Assembly (NCBI RefSeq): GCF_022352055.1
Contig: NZ_JAKRWM010000014.1
Coordinates: 1 to 64,000, forward strand
DNA: 64,000 bases
Direction: 5' to 3'
DNA from: Cohnella mopanensis
GTDB taxonomy: Bacteria > Bacillota > Bacilli > Paenibacillales > Paenibacillaceae
Under the pieces are notes generated by a model, which ran no database searches, had not been told where the DNA came from, and was given only the letters and a program-made list of their open reading frames with translations. Below, one piece after another: positions 32,521 to 40,707 of this stretch. How positions within the stretch are numbered: position 1 is the stretch's first letter; every line of letters begins with the position of its first letter. The position numbers were made by a program, and so were the translations under genes.

Positions 32521-33879
32521 ATGATGATTTCCCTCAATGCCGAGAATGCGTATTTGCAGTTGCAGAAGGACAGAGAATCCAATGCCAAATCTTATCCGCG
32601 CCGCTTCCCGCTCGTCATTCATAAAGCCAAAGGATTAATCATTACCGATACGGAAGGATTGTCTTATTACGATTGCCTGTCGGGTGCGGGCACGTTGGCG
32701 CTGGGCCATAATCATGACACGGTCATCGCCGCGATCGGGGACGTGCTGGAGAAACAAATTCCTCTACATACGCTAGACTTAGCAACGCCCTTGAAACTAG
32801 CGTTCATGCAGGAAATTTTCTCGATATTGCCGGAACAATTGAGAGACACCGCCAAAATTCAGTTTTGCGGTCCGACGGGTGCGGATGGCGTGGAAGCGGC
32901 GATCAAGCTGGTCAAGAACGCCACCAACGGAAAATCGATATTGGCTTTCCAAGGCGGCTATCATGGCTCGACGCAAGCAACGATGTCGATGAGCGGCAAC
33001 TTGAGCAAGAAGCAGCACTTGCAAAGCTTGCTCCCGGACGTCCACTTCCTTCCTTTCCCCTATGAGTATCGTTGCCCGTTCGGTGTTGGGAAAGGAATGA
33101 CCGCTCAGATCAGCACGCAGTATATCGAGAATTTGTTGGACGATTGCGAGAGCGGCATCGCGGCTCCTTGCGGCTTGATTGTTGAAACCGTTCAAGGAGA
33201 GGGCGGGGCGATTCCGGCCGATCTCGAATGGTTGAGGCAATTACGGCGCATTACCGCCGAAAGAGGCATTCCGCTTATTATTGACGAGGTTCAAACCGGG
33301 ATCGGCAGAACCGGCAAAATGTTTTCCTTCGAGCATGCCGGAATCGTTCCGGACGTTATCGTCTGCTCGAAAGCGGTTGGCGGGAGCTTGCCGATGTCGG
33401 TCGTCATCTATAAAGAAGAATTGGACCAATGGCAGCCGGGCGCGCATACGGGCACGTTCCGCGGCAATCAATTAGGCATGGCAACGGGGCTCGCGACGTT
33501 GAAATATATTAAGGCAAACCATGTGCTCGACAATGTCAAAGAACGCAGCGAGCAATTTTTCGATACGCTGCGTCGCTTGCAGGACAAACACGTAGAGATC
33601 GGCGACGTTCGAGGCAGAGGTTTGATGATCGGAGTCGAGATGGTAGATCCAAACGGTCGCAAAGACCGGCTCGGACATTATCCTCCTAGCGGCGAACTGG
33701 CTTCGAACATTCAGGAGAGATGCTTTAAGAACGGCCTTATTATCGAGGTGGGAGGCCGCCGATCGGCCGTACTGCGTTTCTTGCCGCCGCTTACGATTAC
33801 GGCGCAGGAAACGGCGGAAGTGTTGTCAATTTTCGAGAAATCCGTCGTTGAAGCCCTCGAAGCCACGCGATTGCGATGA
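32521..33879 (+). CDS. Diaminobutyrate--2-oxoglutarate aminotransferase
   Basis: A 452-residue class III PLP aminotransferase of the DABA-AT type (RhbA/EctB relatives), which makes L-2,4-diaminobutyrate from aspartate semialdehyde and glutamate. Characteristic stretches are YYDCLSGAGTLALGHNHDTV, IQFCGPTGADGVEAAIKLVK, AFQGGYHGSTQATMSMSGNL and LPFPYEYRCPFG; the PLP lysine is in VCSKAVGGSLPMS and the cofactor Asp in LIIDEVQTGIGRTG. AAAGGAG precedes ATG 32521. In rhizobactin 1021 and related clusters this enzyme supplies the diamine precursor; here it stands where staphyloferrin B operons carry the Dap-forming sbnA/sbnB genes. Overlaps the exporter gene by four bases. Confidence 0.92.
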   Translation: MMISLNAENAYLQLQKDRESNAKSYPRRFPLVIHKAKGLIITDTEGLSYYDCLSGAGTLALGHNHDTVIAAIGDVLEKQIPLHTLDLATPLKLAFMQEIFSILPEQLRDTAKIQFCGPTGADGVEAAIKLVKNATNGKSILAFQGGYHGSTQATMSMSGNLSKKQHLQSLLPDVHFLPFPYEYRCPFGVGKGMTAQISTQYIENLLDDCESGIAAPCGLIVETVQGEGGAIPADLEWLRQLRRITAERGIPLIIDEVQTGIGRTGKMFSFEHAGIVPDVIVCSKAVGGSLPMSVVIYKEELDQWQPGAHTGTFRGNQLGMATGLATLKYIKANHVLDNVKERSEQFFDTLRRLQDKHVEIGDVRGRGLMIGVEMVDPNGRKDRLGHYPPSGELASNIQERCFKNGLIIEVGGRRSAVLRFLPPLTITAQETAEVLSIFEKSVVEALEATRLR

Positions 33880-35309
33880 TCATCCTATCCGGCTTAAGGA
33901 AGCATTCCGTTTTATTGGCCATCTTGATCGGGGCCTTCTCATTGGTTTTGACGAATAGCGCTTTTAATATTTTGCTGCCGAATTTCGTGCAAATGTACGG
34001 GATATCGACCGCGTTTGGCGGATGGATCATCATTCTGTATATTTTGGCGATGACGATCACGATGCCTCTGACTTCGCTTGTCGTAGATCGTCTTGGCCGC
34101 AAGAGAACTTATATTATTGGCATCGTAATCTACGGTCTGTTCTCTATCGTGGGCGGTTTGTTCTGCCACTATGTCCAGATCGTACTGTTGGTACGGGTCA
34201 TGCACGGCGTCGCCGCCGGGTTAATGATCCCGTTGTCCTTGGTGTTGTTGTTCGACTATTACGGCAAAGAAGTACGGGGAAGAGTGGTCGGCGCATGGGG
34301 AATGCTGCTCACGATCGCTCCGGCGATCGGTCCGACTTTAGGGGGCGCGGTTATACAGTTCGGCGAGGTACGGTACCTTTTCTGGCTGAATGTTCCGTTT
34401 GCGCTGTTTTCGTTCGTGCTATGCTGCACGCAAATCAAACGTTATCCGCCCGTCTATCGGAAAATGATTCACCTGCAAAGCATCATTCTGATGGTACTAG
34501 GGATTGCGTCGCTGAGCCTGGGTATTCAATTGGTTTCCAATCATACGATTCCAAAGTGGATTCCCTGCCTCTTGCTGGTATTAGGCGTAGTTGCGATCAT
34601 TCGGTTCGTTCGGCAAGAGAACGCCAAGAAAGAACCTTTCATTCGTTACAGTCTGTTGCGCCGCAATCCCGTGTACACCGTGTCGTTGCTCATTTCGGCT
34701 GTACAGGACTCCGTTATGTTCGGCGTCATTTTCGTGATGCCGTTGATCTTCCAAGAGGTGTTTCATCTATCGCCCTCCGTCGCGGGCGCCATGTTCATCC
34801 CGACGGCTCTATTCACGAGTCTGTTCGTGTGGATTGGCGGCAGTCTGATGGATTCAGGCAAGTCATTAAAGTTCATCTCTTACGGCATCGGATTCATTGC
34901 GGTCTCGGTAGCGTCTTTTGCTTTTCTTCCTAAGGAAGCTTCGTTCCTCGTTATTATCGTCCTTATGGCATTGAGAGGAATAGGCAACGGATTATCCGAT
35001 ATGACGGTGACCGCGATCGGACTTAACGCTTTGCCCGAAGATGACCTGCACGAGGGGTCCGCGCTATCGAATACGCTCCAGCGTCTGGCTTCTTCTTTCG
35101 CCGTTATGCTGCTGGCCGTGTATTACGAAGTGCGTTGGCAAATGATCGCGCAATCGGGACAACTGGCTGAAACCGCGAAGTGGACGGCATTGAAGGAAGA
35201 GTGCATTGCGCTCGGCTGCCTCATGCTGCTCACTCTACCGCTTGTGTTAGTTATCAATAAGAAGAAGGTGAATGTCGTTGCTCAGCACGGGACCAAACCG
35301 GCGGCTTAA
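33876..35309 (+). CDS. MFS transporter, probable siderophore exporter
   Basis: A 477-residue major facilitator with about 14 predicted helices (DHA2-like): motif A TSLVVDRLGRKRTYIIGI, motif C-like MLLTIAPAIGPTLGGAVIQFG. It starts with ATGA overlap on the aminotransferase gene and overlaps the next synthetase gene by 38 bases. Position matches sbnD in staphyloferrin B operons, whose product exports the finished siderophore, so the same role is inferred. It is longer than SbnD-type 12-helix proteins, which may reflect replacement by a DHA2 pump. Confidence 0.88.
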   Translation: MIILSGLRKHSVLLAILIGAFSLVLTNSAFNILLPNFVQMYGISTAFGGWIIILYILAMTITMPLTSLVVDRLGRKRTYIIGIVIYGLFSIVGGLFCHYVQIVLLVRVMHGVAAGLMIPLSLVLLFDYYGKEVRGRVVGAWGMLLTIAPAIGPTLGGAVIQFGEVRYLFWLNVPFALFSFVLCCTQIKRYPPVYRKMIHLQSIILMVLGIASLSLGIQLVSNHTIPKWIPCLLLVLGVVAIIRFVRQENAKKEPFIRYSLLRRNPVYTVSLLISAVQDSVMFGVIFVMPLIFQEVFHLSPSVAGAMFIPTALFTSLFVWIGGSLMDSGKSLKFISYGIGFIAVSVASFAFLPKEASFLVIIVLMALRGIGNGLSDMTVTAIGLNALPEDDLHEGSALSNTLQRLASSFAVMLLAVYYEVRWQMIAQSGQLAETAKWTALKEECIALGCLMLLTLPLVLVINKKKVNVVAQHGTKPAA

Positions 35310-36975
35310 TCGTCAGGAGCAAGCCAATAAGCACACCTGCAAAACCTTGTTGAACTGTTATCTCCGGGAGTTGGGGGAGGATCAGGCGAGCCTCTTTTCC
35401 ATCAATCTTCCAGAGAATACCTATAAGATTTGTTTTCCGGCTAGCGCCGTTACCGTTTCCGGGAAATTGACCTACTATTCGGCTATTGGCGAGCATGAGT
35501 ACGGTCACTTCACCGTGATTCGGGGACAGGAACAACAAGAGCTCCATTATGTCGATCTGGTGCAATGGATCGTGGCGGAAGCGCAACAGCAGTATGGGTT
35601 TCCGACGAAGGAGGGGGCGGAGGCTTTTGCGAATAAAGTGGCAAATAGCTATCGGAACCTAGCCTTATTCGCGGAACGTTCGGAAGAGGCTCACGTACGG
35701 GATTATTTGTCGTCCGAACAAAGCTTGCTATACGGCCATCCGTTCCATCCGTTTCCCAAGAACACGTTGGGTTTTTCCGAAGAGGACGTGAGAAAGTACT
35801 GCCCCGAACTAGGCACTTCATTCCAGCTATGCTATGTGGCCGTGAGGAAAGACGTTTTCCAGGTGGAATGGGTGTCGGATCAAAGGCAAATAAACCAACA
35901 TGAAAGCGTGATGGACCATGTGCGGAACGTGCTCCAAGAGAAAAGGGACGGCTACGAAATTTTACCCCTCCATCCTTGGCAGTATGAACATGTCCAGACG
36001 GTTAGCGGAGTAAAGGATTACATCCAAGCGGGGAAGATCATTCTCCTCGGAAGTTGCGGCCCGCTCGCCTACCCGACTTCGTCCGTACGAACGGTGTATA
36101 TTCCGGCGATGAGTTGCAATATTAAGCTCTCGTTAAATATTCAAATCACCAATATGACGAGAAACAATAACAGGGAACAAATGCGCAGAACGTTGGACGC
36201 GGCTAGCTATTTAATGCAGATGGACTGTTTTGAGCAAGAGCCGGGTACTGAAATTTCCTACGAGGAAGGCGTGTGCGCATGCCGGTTCGAAGAGGATGAG
36301 CTCACGAAATTGTTCGCGATTGCCTACCGTCCCATACGGTTCGATGAAACGTCGACTTACGTACTGTCCAGTCTGGTGGAAGCTCCCGTGTCCGGACAAC
36401 CGTCTCGCTTATACTCGATGATCGATCGTCGCGATGTCGATCAATGGTTCCGACAATACTTGGCCCTCTCTCTACTGCCAATCGTTCGCATTGCGGAGGA
36501 GAAGGGCATCCATTTCGAAGCTCATTTACAGAACGCACTATTAACCCTCAAGAACGGCATGCCTCATACGTTTATCATTCGGGATTTGGAAGGGGTTAGC
36601 GTGAATAGGGATAAGGCCGGCGAGGATGCGGATCGAAGCGGTCCTCTTTTCTATGCCAAAGAAGAAGCATGGGCGCGCACGACCTACTATTTCGTAGTGA
36701 ACCATTTGGGTTCGTTGATTCATGCCATAGCCAGAGACGTTCAGAAGGAAGAACAGCATTTCTGGGCAATCGTACGGGACGTTCTCGCAAAAGAGGCGGA
36801 AGAGAGCGGGAATGAATACGTGCTTAATTTGCTGACGGCCAACGTTTTTTATGCAAAGAAAAATATGATGAGCTGCCTTGCGGGCAACAGCGAGACGCCG
36901 TCTTACGTTGCGGTGAACAATAGGATGAAGAAGATAGGGAGTGAACGGAATGCAACGAACGAGCTACTTGTCTGA
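35272..36975 (+). CDS. IucA/IucC-family (NIS) siderophore synthetase 1
   Basis: A 567-residue NRPS-independent siderophore synthetase that adenylates a carboxylate (typically citrate) and joins it to an amine. Active-site motifs: GHPFHPFPKNTLGF (from residue 155), LHPWQ (His at 234), TSSVRTVYIPAMSCNIKLSLN (nucleotide and citrate region) and EAHLQNALL (from residue 416); the C-terminal part is the FhuF-like lobe. Its position next to the exporter gene corresponds to sbnE, the type A synthetase that joins citrate to the first amino acid. Equivalence is inferred from order, not measured. AGAAGGTG precedes ATG 35272, within the end of the exporter gene. Confidence 0.9.
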   Translation: MSLLSTGPNRRLNRQEQANKHTCKTLLNCYLRELGEDQASLFSINLPENTYKICFPASAVTVSGKLTYYSAIGEHEYGHFTVIRGQEQQELHYVDLVQWIVAEAQQQYGFPTKEGAEAFANKVANSYRNLALFAERSEEAHVRDYLSSEQSLLYGHPFHPFPKNTLGFSEEDVRKYCPELGTSFQLCYVAVRKDVFQVEWVSDQRQINQHESVMDHVRNVLQEKRDGYEILPLHPWQYEHVQTVSGVKDYIQAGKIILLGSCGPLAYPTSSVRTVYIPAMSCNIKLSLNIQITNMTRNNNREQMRRTLDAASYLMQMDCFEQEPGTEISYEEGVCACRFEEDELTKLFAIAYRPIRFDETSTYVLSSLVEAPVSGQPSRLYSMIDRRDVDQWFRQYLALSLLPIVRIAEEKGIHFEAHLQNALLTLKNGMPHTFIIRDLEGVSVNRDKAGEDADRSGPLFYAKEEAWARTTYYFVVNHLGSLIHAIARDVQKEEQHFWAIVRDVLAKEAEESGNEYVLNLLTANVFYAKKNMMSCLAGNSETPSYVAVNNRMKKIGSERNATNELLV

Positions 36976-38728
36976 AGAGAAGCTGACCGCTTTCGAAGAA
37001 GTAACGGAGAGAATCATGCGCCAGACGATGGAGGCCCTTCTATTCGAGGGGATCGTTGACGTCGCGAAAAAGGATAAAAGGTGGTCGTTCACCGGGAAAA
37101 CCGCGGAAGGAGTAGGCGTTGAGTATACATGCGAAGCCGAGGAAAAATGGTCTTTCGGCAGGGTGAAGATTGCCCGGAACTCCATTCGGAGAGAAGGAAA
37201 GCCGGTTGCGAACCTCTATCTCTTCCTCGAAGAAATCATTCAGAACGCTTTGGAAGGAGCGTATACGGCTTCCTTCATTCATGAGTTGTTGGAAACGTTG
37301 GCTAAGGATCACCAGTCCAGAGAGCTCCAACCGGATCGGATTCCTGAGCAAGATCGGCACTACGAAGCCTTGGAAAGCCATATGACCGACGGGCATCCGT
37401 ATCACCCCAGCTACAAATCGAGAATCGGGTTTTCGTTGGCGGACAACTATGCCTATGGCCCTGAATTCAACCAAGAGGTAGCCTTACATTGGGTTGCGGT
37501 CCATGAGCGGTTGGTAGACGTTGCGCTCTCTAGCGGGACTTCGCTTAATGATGTTTATAAGCATCATCTATCGGATGAAGATCGGCGCAAATTCGAACAA
37601 ATCGTAGAAGAGAAAGGCTGTAGCGATAAGCGGTATGTTTACTTGCCCGTGCATCCTTGGCAAGCGGAGCATCATCTTCCGTCCGTCTTCGTTCAGCAAT
37701 TGAGGGATCGGGACCTTGTGCTTCTGGGCACGTCGAGTGGTTCTTATAGGGCACAACAGTCGATCCGAACGGTGGCCCATCGCGACAATTTCGATGCAAC
37801 TTATATTAAATTAGCGCTTAGTATTACGAATACTTCAACAAGTCGTATTCTGGCGCATCACACGACGCAAAACGCGCCGCTCATCAGCGACTGGCTGAAC
37901 AAAATCGTTCAGAACGATCCCCTGTTGCGGAAGAAACGGGTACATATTTTAAGAGAAGTGATGGGAATTTCCTTCCGGTATGATAGGCTGCCGTCGATTC
38001 AGTATCGATCGGCTTACGGAGCACTTGGCGCCATATACAGGGAGAACGTGTCGACCTACTTGGAAGAAGGGGAAGAGGCGTGGCCGTTAAATGCGCTGCT
38101 GCTTACGCAGAAGAACGGAGAGTCGTTCATTCAAGCGGCGATAGATCGGTATGGGGTGGAGAAGTGGAGCGATGCGCTCATTCGCACGGTGACGCTTCCG
38201 ATTATCCATCTGCTGTATGCGCATGAGATCGCGCTCGAGTCTCATGGGCAAAACATCATTCTAGTCGTCGAGAAGGAGTTGCCGACAAGAATTATCCTGA
38301 AAGATTTGCACGACGGCGTTCGTTACGTGCCCGATAAGCTATTGCGCCCGGATTGGGCGCCGAAGCTGAACCCTGAGCCGGAGACGCACCGGAAATTCAA
38401 CCGTTATTCGTTCATTCAGACGGAATCGGTGTCGGAGGTCAGAGATTATACTTACGACGCGTTCTTCTTCATCTGCATGACGGATCTTTGTTGGACGCTT
38501 GAGAAGTTCGGTTTGAGCGAAGCGGATTTCTGGCGTAAATGCGCGGCAACGATCATGAGCTACCAGAAGGAATACCCGGAGTATGTGGATAGATTTGAAA
38601 TGTTTGATTTATTCGCTGAAGACGCCTTAATCGAAGAGATGACGAAGCGGCGGATATATGGCGATAGCGAATTGTACTTCCGTTCGGCGAACAACCCGCT
38701 GTTGCGGGCAAGGGAAGGGTTGGTATGA
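36950..38728 (+). CDS. IucA/IucC-family (NIS) siderophore synthetase 2
   Basis: A 592-residue NIS synthetase. Motifs: GHPYHPSYKSRIGF (from residue 148), VHPWQAEH (His at 235), SIRTVAHRDNFDATYIKLALSITNTSTSR and HEIALESHGQNIILV (Glu at 430). Length and the ITNTSTSR stretch fit the SbnF/type C class, which couples a second amine to a citryl intermediate. ATG 36950 is chosen (GGGAG eight bases upstream) over GTG 36941. It overlaps synthetase 1 by 26 bases and the aldolase gene by four. Confidence 0.9.
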   Translation: MQRTSYLSEEKLTAFEEVTERIMRQTMEALLFEGIVDVAKKDKRWSFTGKTAEGVGVEYTCEAEEKWSFGRVKIARNSIRREGKPVANLYLFLEEIIQNALEGAYTASFIHELLETLAKDHQSRELQPDRIPEQDRHYEALESHMTDGHPYHPSYKSRIGFSLADNYAYGPEFNQEVALHWVAVHERLVDVALSSGTSLNDVYKHHLSDEDRRKFEQIVEEKGCSDKRYVYLPVHPWQAEHHLPSVFVQQLRDRDLVLLGTSSGSYRAQQSIRTVAHRDNFDATYIKLALSITNTSTSRILAHHTTQNAPLISDWLNKIVQNDPLLRKKRVHILREVMGISFRYDRLPSIQYRSAYGALGAIYRENVSTYLEEGEEAWPLNALLLTQKNGESFIQAAIDRYGVEKWSDALIRTVTLPIIHLLYAHEIALESHGQNIILVVEKELPTRIILKDLHDGVRYVPDKLLRPDWAPKLNPEPETHRKFNRYSFIQTESVSEVRDYTYDAFFFICMTDLCWTLEKFGLSEADFWRKCAATIMSYQKEYPEYVDRFEMFDLFAEDALIEEMTKRRIYGDSELYFRSANNPLLRAREGLV

Positions 38729-39504
38729 GGAAAAACAAACTAAAGGAAAAAATTAGCCGCGGAGAGCCTGTTTACGGACTATTTGTCTCCATCCCTCATC
38801 CGATCGTAATCGAGCTGATCGGTCATGCGGAGTACGACTTTGTCATTATTGATTACGAACATGCATCGACGAATATGGAAACGATCGAAGACATGGTTCG
38901 CGCCGCGGAATTATTGGACATTACGCCGCTTGTGCGAATATCCAAGGTGGATCGGATTGAAATCTTGAAAGTACTGGATTGTGGAGCCCAAGGAATTGTC
39001 ATCCCTCATGTGGAGTGTAAGGAACAAGTCGAAGAAGCCGTTCGTTACGCCTATTACCATCCGATCGGCGCGAGGAGTCTGAACAGCGGTCGGCCGGGCG
39101 CCTTCGCGAAATATTCGCTGACCGACTATATCTCGGAAGCCAATGAAGAGCTGCTGATCGTTCCGATGATCGAAAGCGTAGAGGGCGTTAAGGAATGCGA
39201 ATCCATTCTATCGGTACCGCAGGTCGGATTTGTACTGGAGGGGGCGGCGGATCTGTCGCAGTCGCTCTCCTTGCCTTGGGATACCGAGCACCCAAAGGTG
39301 CAAAGGAATTTGGACATTTTGTACGAAGCGTCGAGGCGATGCCGAGTGCCCTACGCCGCCGTGTCGCGAAGTCTGGACGGTCATCGGAAGTGGGCGGACA
39401 GGAGCGTGCGTATTTTCGTGCTGGGAGATGATCGCAATACCGCATTCCGCGCTTATAGGCAGAAGAGGGACGACTATCGAAAGGCGATAGGGGGGAGAGA
39501 ATGA
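38725..39504 (+). CDS. HpcH/HpaI-family aldolase, SbnG-like citrate synthase
   Basis: A 259-residue TIM-barrel aldolase of the HpcH/HpaI class: FVIIDYEHASTNMETIEDMVRAAE (metal and substrate residues), TPLVRISKVDR (conserved Arg), IPHVECKEQVEEAVRYAYYHPIGARS, and the Mg-binding MIESVEGVKE plus VLEGAADLS. In staphyloferrin B synthesis SbnG of about the same length condenses oxaloacetate and acetyl-CoA into citrate, which supplies citrate without the TCA cycle. Its place between synthetase 2 and the decarboxylase is exactly that of sbnG. ATGA overlaps on both sides show tight translational coupling. Confidence 0.9.
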   Translation: MRKNKLKEKISRGEPVYGLFVSIPHPIVIELIGHAEYDFVIIDYEHASTNMETIEDMVRAAELLDITPLVRISKVDRIEILKVLDCGAQGIVIPHVECKEQVEEAVRYAYYHPIGARSLNSGRPGAFAKYSLTDYISEANEELLIVPMIESVEGVKECESILSVPQVGFVLEGAADLSQSLSLPWDTEHPKVQRNLDILYEASRRCRVPYAAVSRSLDGHRKWADRSVRIFVLGDDRNTAFRAYRQKRDDYRKAIGGRE

Positions 39505-40706
39505 GTCGTCAAATAGAGAGATGGATTCACGAGTGGCAGGATCGGAGCGATGAGCCGGTATGCGCTTATGTGTATGACTTGGAGGGCATTCGGAATCATG
39601 TCCGGAAGATGCTGGAGAGCATGCCGGAGCAAACCCGACTGTTCTATGCGATTAAAGCCAATCCCGACAAGAGAATCATCGAGGCCTTATTGCCGTTGGT
39701 GAAAGGATTCGAAGTGGCATCGATAGGCGAGCTGCTGCTCGTAAGAGAGGTTTCCGAGAGCGTACCGATTGTATTCGGGGGACCAGGGAAGAAAGACATT
39801 GAGCTGGAGACGGCTCTTGAGAAGAACGTCGCTTATATTCATGTGGAAAGTCTGTTAGAGCTTCGGAAAATAGTGATGCTGGCGAAAGAGCGGAAACGGC
39901 ATATCCATGTGTTGCTGCGCATTAATCTCAGGACGAACACGTTGCCGCAGACGAAAATCGCGATGGGCGGCCGCCCAAGCCCATTCGGGCTCGATGAAAG
40001 TTTCATTGAAGAAGCGATTGCGTTGTTAAGAGAGGAAGGCAATCATTATGTTCATTTCGCCGGGTTTCACTTTCATTCCCTATCCAACAATCTGCAAGCC
40101 GAGCTGCATGCGGAGATGGTCGAGCTATACCTGCGGAAGGTGGAAGAGTGGAAACGTTCGTATGAATTAGACGTTCAGGTCATTAATGCAGGCGGAGGGT
40201 TCGGGGTTTCCTATGATGACACGCCGGGATTTAATTGGCAACGGTTCACTGGATTGTTGGCGGAGAGCGAAGCCGTGCGGGCATTGGGAGGCACGCGGCT
40301 TTTCTTTGAACCGGGGAGATTCATCGTCGCCGATCACGGTTATTACGCAGCCGAAGTCATCGATATTAAGCAATCGCACGACCAATGGTTCGCCGTCATC
40401 AGAGGAGGCACGCATCATAATCGATTACCGGCATCTTGGGGACATAATCATCCGTTCCGCGTCGTGCCGACGGACAGATGGCCGTATTCTTTTGCCCGAC
40501 CGGAGATAAGCCATGCCAGCGTCACGATTGTCGGGGAGTTATGCACGCCCAAAGACCGGCTTCATACGGATGCCCAATTAGAGAGCTTGCGCGTGGGGGA
40601 TGTGCTTCTATTCGAGAAATCGGGTGCTTATTGTTGGACGATATCGCATCATGATTTTCTGGGTCATCCGCATCCGAAATTTCACTATATCACGGAAGGG
40701 GATTAG
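39501..40706 (+). CDS. Fold-type III PLP decarboxylase, SbnH-like
   Basis: A 401-residue alanine-racemase-fold decarboxylase (DapDC/ODC class). The PLP lysine is in RLFYAIKANPDKRI (about residue 51), with VINAGGGFGVSYDDTPGFNW and FFEPGRFIVADHGYY binding the cofactor phosphate, and GELCTPKDRLHTD near the dimer interface. In sbn operons SbnH decarboxylates the citryl-diamino-acid intermediate to give the diamine arm. Here it may act on citryl-diaminobutyrate or on free diaminobutyrate, giving a 1,3-diaminopropane arm. ATG 39501 overlaps the aldolase stop; the next gene begins one base after its stop. Confidence 0.9.
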   Translation: MSRQIERWIHEWQDRSDEPVCAYVYDLEGIRNHVRKMLESMPEQTRLFYAIKANPDKRIIEALLPLVKGFEVASIGELLLVREVSESVPIVFGGPGKKDIELETALEKNVAYIHVESLLELRKIVMLAKERKRHIHVLLRINLRTNTLPQTKIAMGGRPSPFGLDESFIEEAIALLREEGNHYVHFAGFHFHSLSNNLQAELHAEMVELYLRKVEEWKRSYELDVQVINAGGGFGVSYDDTPGFNWQRFTGLLAESEAVRALGGTRLFFEPGRFIVADHGYYAAEVIDIKQSHDQWFAVIRGGTHHNRLPASWGHNHPFRVVPTDRWPYSFARPEISHASVTIVGELCTPKDRLHTDAQLESLRVGDVLLFEKSGAYCWTISHHDFLGHPHPKFHYITEGD

Positions 40707-40707
40707 G

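Noticed and set aside
34022-34933. 303-residue Arg-rich frame inside the siderophore exporter gene
   Set aside because: Shifted frame of the MFS gene; the MFS frame has clear helices and motifs, this one does not.
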